Positions 43,900 to 55,533 of a stretch of DNA of 64,000 bases are shown here, piece after piece. The DNA comes from Mesostigma viride (Eukaryota; Streptophyta; Mesostigmatophyceae; Mesostigmatales; Mesostigmataceae), in contig RPFO01000436.1 of NCBI GenBank assembly GCA_009746045.1, positions 606,001 through 670,000 of the forward strand, in the 5' to 3' direction. A model generated the notes under the pieces. The model made no database searches and was not told the DNA's origin. It saw nothing but the letters and a program-made list of their open reading frames with translations. Position 1 is the stretch's first letter. The number at the start of each line of letters is the position of its first letter. A program made the position numbers and the translations under genes.

Positions 43900-45763
43900 C
43901 ACACCACCTGTGACTCCTCTTGATGCAATGCCAGCTGGAGCCAAGAAGCTAAGGTTAAAGTTTGTGTGCAAGCATAAACCTCAGGCTGATGGGGGACCAC
44001 CCATTTTCCATGCTAGGCCATGTGTCACTGAGTTCAGGGGCTCTACAGAGCTGACAGAGGCTGAGCTTTATACTCCTGGTATTCAGCAAACGTCTCTCAA
44101 GGTGTTGCTTTCTTTGTTTTTGCATCAGCTTAACACAGGGAAGGATTATGTGTGTAAAGCCACAGATATCAAAAGAGCCTTAATTTCTAAATGGGGAGCC
44201 TGCCATAGCACAGCAGGTCTGGAGAGGTCAGGTATACGTGGTGAATACTCCTAAGGTGTGGCACAGGGATATTGTACAACCCTTGTTGAGGCCAATTAAT
44301 TAATTAATTAATTAATTAAACTCGTGCTCCCGTTGGGGAGTCACGGAGCACCGAAGTGCTTTTAATCCCTGTGTGTGCACTAAAGGAGAAAGGGCAGAGA
44401 CCCCCAGTCTCCTTCATGCCAAAGGCATGCCACAGCTGCAATCGGGCGCGGCTAGCTAAAAGGACAGGCTAACGATCCGGCAAACTGTGGGTGCAATAAG
44501 ACCCATGTGAGCATATCATAGCAAGGAGCGTGGGCAAGTAATCTGAACATAGCCAGGGCGTAGCATGGCTGTACTAGGACTAGGCTAAGGCTATGGCTGG
44601 TTGTGTACCGTGCGTTGGCGGCACGTGACTATAGGTGTGTTGGCACAGCTAGGCAACATTCTAGGCATGGCTGCCTTAGCGGCAGTGACGCCAATGGTTA
44701 CAAGCTAGGGCTATTGCTATTCTAGCCCGCTGCGGGCGTCCACATCCGCTGCGGGCGTTGAGGCCAAACCTGGGGGTTGAAGGGTTGCAGTCAGCTCCAA
44801 AAATTTTTAGGCTGTCTGCACAGGAGGTATTCATGAAGCTAGGGGCCACCTATGATGATATTGACCCTTGCTTGTTTGTCATACCACACCCTGATGGCAT
44901 GATGATGTTTGTCTGGCATGGGGATGATCAGTTAATCTCAGGTCCTAGAGCTGCAGTGGATGCTTTCATAGCTCAGGTGACTGCTGAGTGCATTAACCCA
45001 TGGTTAAGTCTTGTCTGGATGTCCTGCCTGCATGTTCACATCACCCCTGACATGTGCCCTACCATTAGAGGCAAGCTTGGTTGGCTATGTGCTACATGTG
45101 CACCCCACCTGGCTTTTGTGAGCAGGGTAGATGATGAGGTACTACAGGAGGTAGGAGTGCCACGGGCAATCAAGCAGTTATTGCATGATGGTCCACCTTT
45201 GATGCTTCACTCACTGGATCTGTTTACTCCCATGCATTCACATCACGTGCATGATGGATAGTTCAATGGAGTCCAGGGTAGTTACCAAGGTTCAAGCCAG
45301 AGAGGCTGGATTGTTTTTCCTGCATAACCAAGGTGGGAAGAAGTCACTAGTCTCCTGGTTCAGTAGATTGCACAAGAGGAAAGCTGTGAGTAGCAATGTA
45401 GCTGAATGCAGGGCTGTGGTATCTTCTGTCTTGCATGCAAGGTATCTCAATCACTTGCTGGTCTGGCTTCAACACCAGGCTGGTAGCTCTGCAGGAGTGA
45501 AAGCACATTTGCTGACTGACTCTCAATCTATCATCTCTTTCCTTGCCAATCCTTTGGCTGTTCACTCGGACCTGGATTGGATTGTGCTAAAACAGGAATG
45601 CAAGTACCTGGAGTCTAAAGCCCACGTCAGGGACAAAGACAATGCTGCAGATGCACTGACCAAGGTGCCACAAGCAGCAGGACCACAGTACCAGGTCTTG
45701 TATGGGTTGATGAACCCTGGTTACAGTCTGAAGTACTGGCACGTTGTACATGTTAGCCCATGA
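43900..45763 (+). pseudogene. Reverse transcriptase and RNase H parts of the Copia-like fossil
   Basis: RT is seen in the KLRLKFVCKHK start, the LYTPGIQQTSLKVLLSLFLH region, and FVWHGDDQLISGPRAAVDAF (the YxDD-type box). RNase H is seen in SVLHARYLNHLLVWL, LLTDSQSIISFLANP and AHVRDKDNAADALTKVP. A SINE-like element lies inside the RT part. Confidence 0.7.
44296..44756 (-). mobile_element. Family B SINE-like insert in the Copia-like fossil
   Basis: Flanked by the 11 bp duplication GTTGAGGCCAA (44285-44295 and 44757-44767). Read on the minus strand, it ends in GTGACTCCCCAACGGGAGCAC and (TTAA)n. 461 bp, non-coding. The 5' third (GCTGCGGGCG repeats, 44725-44756) is not shared with the 5.6 and 9.9 kb copies. 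Confidence 0.9.
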
Positions 45764-46140
45764 CCCCCTGCCTAATACTGCAGCTGAAAGGCTGCAGTGG
45801 CAGCTGGGTAGTTTTCTGACAGTGTGAAGCACTGGTCTAGAAAGTTGGGACATGATGAATGTGTTATTTATTGAATAAATTTTTTGGGACACTTGTTTGG
45901 ATGACCATGACATGCTGGGGCCTTGAGCACCCATCTCACTCAGATAATAAGAAACCATGCTTGAGACATGGGGCCTTTTTTAATGCATCTCTAATTGCAC
46001 ATGTGTGAGGTGACCTTAATTGGGGTCCTAGTAGGTTGTCTGACAGTTTTTCTAAGGCATTGGGAATGGCTGCGTCCATTTGATGGCTATGTGTGTTTCT
46101 GTTGAAACCCAAAGAAAACTTAAAGTGGGAGTTAGTCTAA

Positions 46141-46800
46141 CTAAGTCTCCCGCCTGAAGCCTAAGTGGACACGTGCCAGCACCGCCGGCGCCCAATTGGG
46201 TACTGGGACGGTGCTGGACTAGAGCAGTCGTGGCATGGACACGTGGCTATACTCAGTATGTGTTGAGCCGGTACCACAGTACCGGGACTGTAGTTGTCAT
46301 GTTAGGACTGACTAGATCAGGTTGTAACTGATAGGCTAGTCCGTCCAGGATCAGTAAGTTAGGCTTAATTAACTTACGCAAAGTCTGGTCAGCCGCAATT
46401 GACGGCTGACCAGCGGTATATGTGCCATTCTATCCTAATTGCCAAGGTGTCTCGTCGTTCACACACACGCCATTTGGCACTGCCTGAGCATTTCCAGCTC
46501 TGTGTTTCCCATAACTACCAGGGCTGCTGTCATAGTTCTTATCTGTGAATATATCTGATATAGTTCTCAGATCAGAATTTTTGACACTGGTCAAGGCGTT
46601 TTTAGGCCCATTTTTTCGACTTTTGGGCAATTCTGCTGGCTGTTGGACCACCTCAGGCCCTTGTGCTCCTCCGGCTTAGGAGTTCTGGCTACCTGGCACT
46701 TGGTAGTAGCCCTGTTCGAGTCTGCTATCTTAACAGGTTGGCAGTCTGTGGCTTGCCTACTAGGCAGTTTTTCTGAGTGCCATAGTGAAGAGTGCTGGCT
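46141..46800. other. Right flank of the Copia-like fossil, possibly LTR
   Basis: Follows the purine tract and should contain the 3' LTR. The matching 5' LTR is missing, so its limits cannot be set. No gene seen. Confidence 0.4.
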
Positions 46801-49800
46801 CCTTCCTGCAGCCTGATTGACGTTCAGTCAGGGCAGTTGACAGCTGCCATGTGGTCCTTCTTCCAAGCAGCTTCCGGAGCCAAGCTCATTGGCGTCCGTT
46901 CCAGGCCTCCTTCAAGCAGCTTAGTCACTTTTCCACAGCGTGACCGGCGCAAGCAGCTAGTCTTGGTTGTCCAGTCAGGCAATAGCTGTGTTGGATACCC
47001 ACATGTGGGGGTGACGCTGATTGGGCGTTGTGGCAGTAGCCTATTGGGGGCTTGAGGTCAGTGGGGGATTGGTGACTTGTCTATGGCGGGCATGGCACAT
47101 GGGGGCGACGTTGGAGAGTATCCTGGTGGTGGACTAGTGCTGTTGGTGGTGACTGCAAGCACTCATGGTGGCGACTGCAAGCATTCAATGGTGGAGACTT
47201 CATCAAGCACTGCATGGTGGCCGCTGGCGACTCTGGTGACTTGGGGACGCCCAAGTGACGCGTATCTGTAATGCTGGTGCCTGCTCCTGACGCTGTGTTG
47301 TTGGGTCCTGCCTGCTGGTGGACATCAAGCCAGCCGTGTGCAGATGAGTAACCTCCTACCCTAATTGCTTTGCCCTGCTATGGACTTATCCTTGCTAATT
47401 GCATGGTGCCAGGATGGCTTGTTGTCTTGATAGTACACCATCCGCCCTTGAGCTGATTGCTTGCACAGCATGATGGTTGTATGAATGGGACTGCTTGCAC
47501 GGGGGGTCTGCATGGCATCATGTTTGCATGGGTAGGATGTCCTTGTGGGTTGGATGATGGGCGGGATCAACGGAGCCACAACTGTGGGGCCGGCTGGAAT
47601 CTTTGGCATGACAGTGATGACAATGGTGCCCACTCCGTTGACTCTTAATTTTGAGGCGTTGGACTACTTGGTGCTGGGCGGGGGCTCACATGAGCTTAGA
47701 GGTGTGGGTTAGTTGGGGGACCCATTCAGCCCTCTACCACCCTTACAACCTGCCTCATGTGCATCAGTATCCGTGGTACACTGACATTAATACCATTTGG
47801 CAGTCTACGTGGTCCACGGACATGGATACTACTTTCCATGCTTTGACTAGGGGGACATGGTTCAGTTTACTTGCTAGGGCCCTGCCAAGCTGAGGGTGTA
47901 TCTGTTTGATGACTGGTGGCCTCATCCAGCATACCCTTACGCTGCCCTACTTGTGCAACCTTGTCTTGGGCTCCTTCGATCCTAATGCCCACATTACCTT
48001 AATTGCATGGTAGTGCCACCTGGATGGTTGCGGGGAGTGATGTTGTTGCTGGGGCCCTGCCAAGCTTGGGCACATCAGTTGGCTGATTGGTGATTGCTTT
48101 CAGTCTGCTCTCAAGCTGCCTTGTATGCAACTCTGTCTTGGACACTTTGCTGTAGTTCCCACCCCATCTTTAGCTAGTGATGAGGTGCATAGGACGTCTT
48201 AATAGAGCGACCCTGCAGGCCACCAGTGGTTTAGTAGTGGGCTGAGAGACTTGCCTCCCCCACCCTTCTCTGGTTGGCTGGGCCTCTGTCTTCATGCGTA
48301 TCCATGGCGTTTGTTCCTGCTAGGTCATGCTGTCAATCTTGGGAAGCTGATACCAGGATTATTACAGCTTATTCTACGCAGAGGGGTGGAATTATTAGGC
48401 ATGCTGGTAGTCTCCAGTTTACCAGTTATGCTGAGGGGGATTCGTGTGGGGAGCAGGGCGTGCAGGGGATTGGGCTGCATCTAACCCTTGCATGGGGGTA
48501 GCGTGTGCTACGATTTACAAGTTGGGGCATACCGTTCATAATGCTGGTGAGGCATTACTGATCTTCTGCTATCCCTCTCAAGGCTGTGGATGGTTTTCCC
48601 AGGCATCTTATGGAGAAATAGTGTGCCTTGTGATTATCATAGGCCACTGGCTATGGGTTTGAGTGTACTAGCTACTAAGGAGATGTGGCTTTACCTCACT
48701 CTCACTCCTTTGGTGCGACTGGAGGGGGGGAATTTTGTTCTGGTGGGGAGGAGATCTGTGAGGATCATAGCGTGGATTCACCCTGGGATTTCAGTTCATC
48801 CTGTCGGGTTCACCTCATAGATCCCTGACTATGTGGTATCCTGGTTTCGCTGGCCATCGGTGGGCTATTTTGGCTGTGCTTTGTGGCATCTCCCCAACCT
48901 GCTGACGGGTACCCACTGGTGACAACCCTGTCCACGGCCTCTCTTCATCATGGGTGTACTTCTGAGATACCCTTGCTCTTCCTGAGGCGACCCTGTTGGC
49001 GACGTTTCCCTGCTGGATTTGCTCCTGCCTCTTGGTGACTGCACTTCCACCTGGGGCGCTGTTGACGTTTCCACGTTCCAGTTTGCGTGGACTGACGGGT
49101 GTCAGCAAGCCTTTGACTTGCTGCAGCAGAAGCTCACGCCAGCCCCTGTGTTAGGATTGAGCATTCTTGGAATCCATCCAGCCTGCTATGACCTGTTGGT
49201 GATCTGAGGGAGGTCCCCAGTTGGGATGGATTGGGGATTTATTATGGCTCTGTTACCTGCCACTCTTTGTTGAGGTGATACAGCATCTGTCCCTGACTAC
49301 CTGTTCCCTTGAGAAGGGCTGGGATCCTTGGGGTGTGCAGTGTTGACTAGCTTTGATAAGCCTTGGACCCTGGCAGCCCATTTAGTTTTGTGGGGTTCGC
49401 TGTATAGAGGGTTAGCCTGGCTACATGACACTCGGCTTCCTGCCCTGATCAAGCAGTGAGAGTTGTCAGTATTTGGTGGCATGGATCCCTGTGGATGAAC
49501 CGTTATCCCTGGGAATGTCAGACTTGTCTTTCACCCGTGGACTCATAGCTGAGGGAGGGTGGTGTCCCAGAATATGGAGTGGCCTCGCCTTGTTTGGCTT
49601 AGGTGCCTTGATCCTGTTTACTCCTTCTTGGATACATGTGGACAGTCATTGAATCCGACGGGGATCTGAGTTGAGTGGGATGGACCCTGGTGGGAGTTTG
49701 GTTGGACTGAGCTGAGATGACATCCAGATTTTGGTGACCAGTTTCTGAGGATGGTTGAGGGGATATGAGCCTGGATGGCACATGGAGAGTGACTTCTGTG

Positions 49801-49937
49801 TTGTACCCTCGACATATGGAGTTGTTCACCTAGGGCTTGATTCCTGGTATGATTAAGACACGTGGTTCATGTCCTGCACGCCTTCTTGTACCAGACCAAT
49901 AGTATATACCTGGAGGTTTCTACCTTGGTGCTGCTGA

Positions 49938-50762
49938 GTGGCCTATGTGGATCATAGGAAGTGCACGGGCCCCTGTGACCACTATGAGACTTTGGCCAAG
50001 GCGTTGGCTGCACTCAACAGAGAGGAGGGGGAGGTGAGCTCTGAAGGCTATGTGGAGGAGGTCCTATCTCAGCTGCACACCAGCCTGTATGAGAGTGGCT
50101 CCCCTTTTGTGGCTCATCTGCTGCATAGGATGTATGCATTGTCACCAGGACCTGAGGTTGACATGAGGCGTGCTGAGGGGCAGGACATGCTGGCAGCCTT
50201 ACCTGAGGCCTTGAAGGAGGCATTTACTCAGTTGCAGCCAGTGAGTATGGGAGAGGCTTCCTACATGCATGGAGCTGTTGGAGTCTTCATTCAGTTCAGA
50301 AGGGTGACTTTGATTTGGTTCCTTCTTCCTCCATGCAGCTCTGCCAGAAGGTGTTTTCCTTTGGAGACTTCTAACCTCTTTTGCAATCCAGGGTTGCCCA
50401 AGTACACTGTGGAACCCAAGGTGCGTCTGACGCCACTAAGGGTGCTGGTGCCTCTGATAGGTGCTAAGTGGTCTGTGGTCAAGACCTTTCTGCAGTTCTG
50501 GTGGGCGTACAGATCATGGGTGAGCAGGCACAAGACGTCCTCTACTTGGGTGATGGACCCTGAGAGTCAGTCTGTGGTGCTCCTCTCCTATCCAGGGGCA
50601 TGCCTTCGCTGTGCTGCCCAGATGGTGGCAGGGGCTGCTGAGACTTGCGTGGTGCTGCAGGTCAGCAGGAACTGGCCAGAGTTGGCCCACATGGTGGAGC
50701 AGTTTCCCATGTGTGGACCCAAGGGCAAGGATGGCCTGAATGGAGATTGGTATAGCCTGTGA
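49938..50762 (+). CDS. Open reading frame of unknown product within the LTR element
   Basis: 274 codons opening MAYVDHRKCTGPCDHYETLA. The first 100 residues look like a real helical protein (EVSSEGYVEEVLSQLHTSLY, HLLHRMYALSPGPEVDMRRA); the second half has two hydrophobic stretches and looks less convincing. No family recognised. It sits in the last kilobase before the polypurine tract, where some Gypsy elements carry an extra gene. It could equally be chance. Confidence 0.3.
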   Translation: MAYVDHRKCTGPCDHYETLAKALAALNREEGEVSSEGYVEEVLSQLHTSLYESGSPFVAHLLHRMYALSPGPEVDMRRAEGQDMLAALPEALKEAFTQLQPVSMGEASYMHGAVGVFIQFRRVTLIWFLLPPCSSARRCFPLETSNLFCNPGLPKYTVEPKVRLTPLRVLVPLIGAKWSVVKTFLQFWWAYRSWVSRHKTSSTWVMDPESQSVVLLSYPGACLRCAAQMVAGAAETCVVLQVSRNWPELAHMVEQFPMCGPKGKDGLNGDWYSL

Positions 50763-51132
50763 GGAATAGGGCTGAGAAGGAAAGGGGGCTTTGGATTGTG
50801 GTGTGAGGGGCCGGGGGGTTCCAGGATGGATGATGGGGGGGCTCCATTCCATGCAGTTCTGATGTTCCAGTCCAGAGTTCCAGAATTCCAGAATGATGAC
50901 GGGATGACTTCCAGTATTGCTGTGTTTATCTGGGCTTGTAGTGGATAAGGATGTGGCTTGTCTTCTTTAAGCACCTGTGACTAGATGTTTATGAGATAGG
51001 AAGCCCTGGCTTCAGGGATGTAAAAACCCATCTGCTTTTCCCAAGAGATGGTGGATTTCTGTTCAGTGTCACTCCTCCTTAAAGAGTAGTTGATTTTGGG
51101 GAACTGGTGGTTCCAGTCTTGAGGGGGAGATA

Positions 51133-51853
51133 TGTAACAATCAAAAATGACTTTGTTGTTACATCCTTTGTTTTGTGAATGTTTGACTTTTATTCGAGGA
51201 CAGTCTTTTGGATCAGTATTGGGAAAGTTATGAGGTTTCCAAGAAGGCGGTACTTGAAACTTGTACTTTGTCAACCGACTGTTAGAAGCCCTTATTGGTC
51301 GTGGCCTGATCCACGTGGGGTTATAGTTTGTTGGTCGGTACTACCAAGTCTTAAATGTTCCTTTGGGACTTTAGTGCTTACTACAGATTCAGGATCTCAT
51401 GTACAGATTCTGCCAGGCTGTTGGTGTTGTTGTTCTGTTTTGTGTGATTAGGATGGATACGAAGATCTTGTTTAGAATTCCATGATTTTGATTGGTTCTC
51501 TTCAGGCTATAAGGTTGAGGCATGCTCGACAAGCACGTCGATATCAAGGACGTGGGGTCGCCATTGTTGCTACGTTGGTTTTGATTCATCATGGTATAAT
51601 AAAGCTTGTCTTTGTTGTCCATTCCTAAGAGCCCCTTGGCTATAGACGTCCTTCAGTTCCACAGAGGTCGTCTATACACGAGCTTGTCTTTGTGTCTACA
51701 AGGGGTTGTGATTCCCTAAATCACGTGCTGTGGAATTTCCATCTCAACGTTGCTCGGATACTTGAAGATCTGTAACTCAAGAAAGCAACCCAGGTAAAAG
51801 ATCTTTCATATTTGGACTATGGATGATGCTGATGATCATTTTTAGTCGTTACA
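51133..51853 (+). repeat. Putative LTR, 721 bp
   Basis: Begins TGTAAC and ends GTTACA (TG..CA with a 6 bp inverted terminal repeat). It is preceded at once by GAGGGGGAGATA (polypurine tract) and contains ATAATAAAG (51596) as a possible polyadenylation signal. The partner LTR was not found in the window. Confidence 0.55.
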
Positions 51854-54800
51854 TGTTGCTCCTGCTGGCATACGCCACCACATCTTCCTTGCCATGCACG
51901 TCCTTCTGTGCCAACACAGCACCAAGTCCAACCCTGGACCAATCCGTGTATAGCACAAATGGCTGGGCATAGTCGGGCTGACGGAGTATCGGCGCTGAGG
52001 TGAGCTCTGCCTTGATCGATGGTCTCAATGGCGCGTTGCTGTGCCGGACCCCATGCCCAGACTGCACCTTTCTTCAACAGCTCCGTCAGTGGCTTAACCT
52101 TGGTGCTGAAGTTGGGGATATAACCTCGATAATACCCCGCCAGCCCTAGGTAAGCCCGCACACCCGCCACATCCGTGGGCGTTGCCGCGTTGACGATCGC
52201 TTCCACCTTGGCCGCTTGTGGAGTTCTGCCGCCAGGAATGATCTGGTGTCCGAGGAAGTCGAGGCTCCGCTGCGCAAACCGACACTTCTCGGGATGCAGC
52301 TTTAGGTTGGCTCGCGCCAGTGCCATGCGCACCTGCTCAAGGTGCTGGAGGTGTCGCTCAAATGTCTCACTGAAGATGATCACATCATCAATGTAACACG
52401 CAGCGAATGGCATGCCATTCAACACTTGATCCATGGCACGCTGAAAGATGGCACTCGCATTCCTATGCCCGAAAGGCATCCTGACCCACTCATAGAGTCG
52501 GTGGCCCCCCCAGAACGCGAGCTTGCGTTGGTCACCCTCCGCCACTTGGATTTGGTGAAACCCACTGCGGAGGTCTAGGGATGAGATGAACTGCACGCGT
52601 GGCGATATCCGGTCAAGCACATCGTCCACTCGCGGCATGGGGTACCTGTCCATCGGGGTGTGTGCGTTGAGTTGCCGCAGGTCCGTCGCCATGCGCATCC
52701 CAGTCCATTCACCTGTCACCGCATCCTTCTTGGGCGCCACGACGGTCGCGGCCGCATAGTTGGATGTGGATGACCGAATGATGCCAGCAGCCTCCAGCTC
52801 CTCGCATTGTTGCTGCACAAACTCCAGCTCAGCTTGACTCAGCCGGTGTTGTCGGCGAAACAGTGGCTGATCGGTGTCCAGCGGGACCCGCATCTGCCCA
52901 CCATTGTAGCATCCCAGCTCTTGACTGCTGAATGCAAACGCGTTGCGCGCACCTTCCAGCCACTTGAGCAGCCTCGCACGTTGCTCAGCTGTGAGGTGCT
53001 CACAGACGCTCCATTGATGGTTTGCTGCCGGGTCGCTTGCGCTCGAGACATTGTGCACAGCCACCGTGGGACCGCGCACGGCCGCCGACTGAAACAGCAT
53101 GTATGCCGCCGCTCCCGGCGTAATGCCTCGCTCTCCCACCTGCCGTTGTGCCTTCGCCACGAGGAACTGAAAGGCCGGAGCCGCCGAGAACACACAGCTG
53201 GTGAGGAGCGCAGTCATGAGGATGACTGACCATACCTGGCGCCAGGTGTAGGACCACCCTTGGCCCCTGCCGCCTGCACGCTCCGCCTTAGGCACACCAG
53301 CCGGCGCAGCACCGGTGGGTGGAGAAGTGTCACTCTGCGCCTGTGCAGTCGCAGCATGGACGGGAAGTGCAACCCGCTGCACCCTCCGCACACCTTGCGC
53401 TGCTAGCAAGGTGTACCCCACCTGCCAGGCTGACATGGCCTGGCCAATGAGCGACCATCGCTCCACCTCCAGGAGCCCTGGGGCGGCGGATGCACCTTCG
53501 GCAAAGCCCATGCTTAGTTCACGAAACCCCGCGGGTGGCTGAACCAAGAGACCTGTGGCACGCTCCCACACAAGCCCCTTGCCCCGGTCACGATAAGCCT
53601 GGGACCCTTGGTAACTGACAAGGGTGGGCAGTGCTCGCATGGGGGCGCCTGCCTTGTTGACGGGCGCGTAGGGTGCCTGATCATCGTGCTCCACATACTG
53701 CGCCGTGAGTTGACTGGGCAACACGACATCGACCGGTGGCAGCTCAATGTGGCTAGCGACATGCTGCATCACCGCCTGCGTAGAACCTTGGCCAGCGATG
53801 TTGGTCCAGAACGCGCGCAGCCGATGGGTATTCCCTCCCAGCCCGGCATTGTCCGACACCACGGGTTCCCCCAAAATACCCACAATGGTGCCCCAATCCT
53901 CCCGAACAGTGGGGCTGGGACTGTCCACCGCCACTACGTTTTCAAATAAGTAGGCGGGTGGCACCTGCTGCAGCTGCTGGAGCTCGCCCACAATGCGCAG
54001 CATGTCCCAAAATAGGCCGCTCCTGCTGTCGGCAAGGCCCCGGCCATGCCCAGCCTGGCTCATGCCTTGGCACTCCCAGCCAGCAATGACCAACCCTACC
54101 TCGCCATGTTGTGAGATGAGGCGGCGCAGCTGCTGCTGCCCAAGGAAGCGCACGTCATGAGTGCCCTCGCCGAAGACATCAGCCCAGGCGGATGGAGGAA
54201 ATTGTGCTGGGTATGCTTGCGACAAGATAGCGCAGTGGTGCAAATATGCCGCCCTGGCTGTGAGCGATGCCTCCACCGCAATGAGCTTGCTGCATACCCC
54301 CCCGCTGCTCAGGAAACCGGCTATGCCGCCACCCATACCTGCGAACAGCTCCAGCACGACGGTGGCACGCCCGAAGTCCGGGATGCGTTCCAGCACCTCT
54401 GCGCTAAAGCCGGGGTACTGCGTGATGGCACCCGGCTGGCGCCGCTTCCCCCCAGCACCCTTGGGCAGTGCCTGACATGCCGCCATCACCCGTGCGCGCA
54501 CATCGCGCAGGCGTGGCAGGGGCGCAACCTGGGCAAGCCAACTTTGCCTCTGCGCATCCCGCGCTGGCAACGCCGCAGGCAGCACACACCGGTGCCTATC
54601 GCGCGCGCGCTTGTCGCTAGCCGCTTGCGCCATGTGCACCGCTTGCGCGTCCGGCCACACGCCCCCCCCCCAGTTCTCAGCCGCATCCCCTGGCTCCACC
54701 TCTATGCTGGCGGGCGACACCACTGCAGCCACACACGCGTCTAGCGACACCACCCCCTGCGGGTTAGGCTCCGGGTCGCTGCTGCACTGAATGGGAAGAA

Positions 54801-55533
54801 GCGCCTTTTGCTTCCCCTCCCCCTGCCAATCACGGCGGTAGGTCGCAACCTCCAGCCAAGGGTCAATTATGAGCCCGAGGCGATACATGACGTCCATCCC
54901 GATAAGGGCTGCATACCCACACCTGTCGACCACCAAGGCCGGCACAGCCACGCAGGCCATCCGCTTTGGGTCCGTGGGGTTGAGGATGACGTTGATCAGC
55001 ATGGAAGTCATTGCATCGGGTCGCGCCGCTGGCCCTTTCCATCCCTCCACGAGAACGGTGCTGTCTATGAGCCCGCCGTTCTCACGGGTCGCACCACACA
55101 TCTTGGCCAGCTCCATGGTGATCACGAGCGGCCCGGCTCCGCCATCCAGCTTGGTGACGGACTTTGCGCTGGGGCACACCATAGGGCCCCAACAAGTGCC
55201 GTCCTCGCTGATTGCCTGGAAAGCGATAGCCGGGGACCCATCAGGGTGCTTTGCCACCGTGACTGTCCTCGGCACCCGTGACATCCGCTCCTCGCGGGTT
55301 GCTTCCCGGGGCATGGTTGGTGCTGGGACGTCTGCCGGGGTTGCCGGCATAACTGGCATGGTGACCCGCCGCGCAGTTTCCGCCACCGGCAATGTGCGTG
55401 CGTCTAGGCTGTCGGCGCACCGCTGCAGTGCCGCAGCTGCTTGGTGCACCAACGTGATGCCCCGCTGCCCGCAGCCATCAATCACTTGCCTGGCAGAAAA
55501 CAAGGGAGCATCAATCACTCCATCCACTGGCAA
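51854..55533 (-). CDS. Gypsy pol: protease-like, C5-methyltransferase, RT, RNase H start
   Basis: Residue positions are counted from the first Met at 55533. About 125-230 is a retropepsin-like region (LIGMDVMYRLGLIIDPW). 390-720 is a cytosine-C5 methyltransferase: motif I VVLELFAGMGGGIAGF (about 392), motif IV GWECQGMSQAG with the catalytic Cys (about 488), motif VI FENV (about 530), motif VIII GNTHRLRAFWTN (about 567), a TGLLVQPPAGFRELSMGF motif (about 660) and motif X IGQAMSAWQVGY (about 696). A hydrophobic segment (VILMTALLTSCVFSAAPAF, about 770-790) follows. The reverse transcriptase is about 880-1130, with MATDLRQLNAHT, FISSLDLRSGFHQIQV and CYIDDVIIFS. The RNase H start (FVLYTDWSRVGLGAVLAQ) is near 51900-51960. 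Such enzymes methylate cytosine in DNA from S-adenosylmethionine. Confidence 0.85.

Larger units (their letters stand above)
41227..46140 (+). mobile_element. Copia-like LTR retrotransposon fossil
   Basis: The 5' part is missing. Parts in order are: end of gag with a Lys/Asn/Gly-rich tail and a Cys cluster (41227-41800); integrase with an HHCC-like zinc region and catalytic core (about 42010-42900); an aspartic protease-like region (43300-43600); reverse transcriptase (43900-45100); and Copia-type RNase H (45290-45700). A probable polypurine tract lies at about 46125-46133 (AAAGTGGGAG). The copy is broken, with several breaks, and is split by a SINE-like insert at 44296-44756. Codon use is more AT-rich than in the host genes. 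It is of moderate age: many motifs are still plain. Confidence 0.75.
46800..51853 (+). mobile_element. Decayed + strand LTR element with 3' LTR
   Basis: At 49060-49170 a stretch reads FAWTDGCQQAFDLLQQKLTP and APVLGL, the Gypsy RT/RNase H linker. 49938-50762 is an open stretch of unknown product. A purine tract GAGGGGGAGA at 51121-51130 is followed by an LTR. Most of the body is too decayed to read, with many breaks, and the left limit is a guess. The LTR ends exactly where the minus-strand Gypsy element loses homology, so it probably inserted there. Confidence 0.45.
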
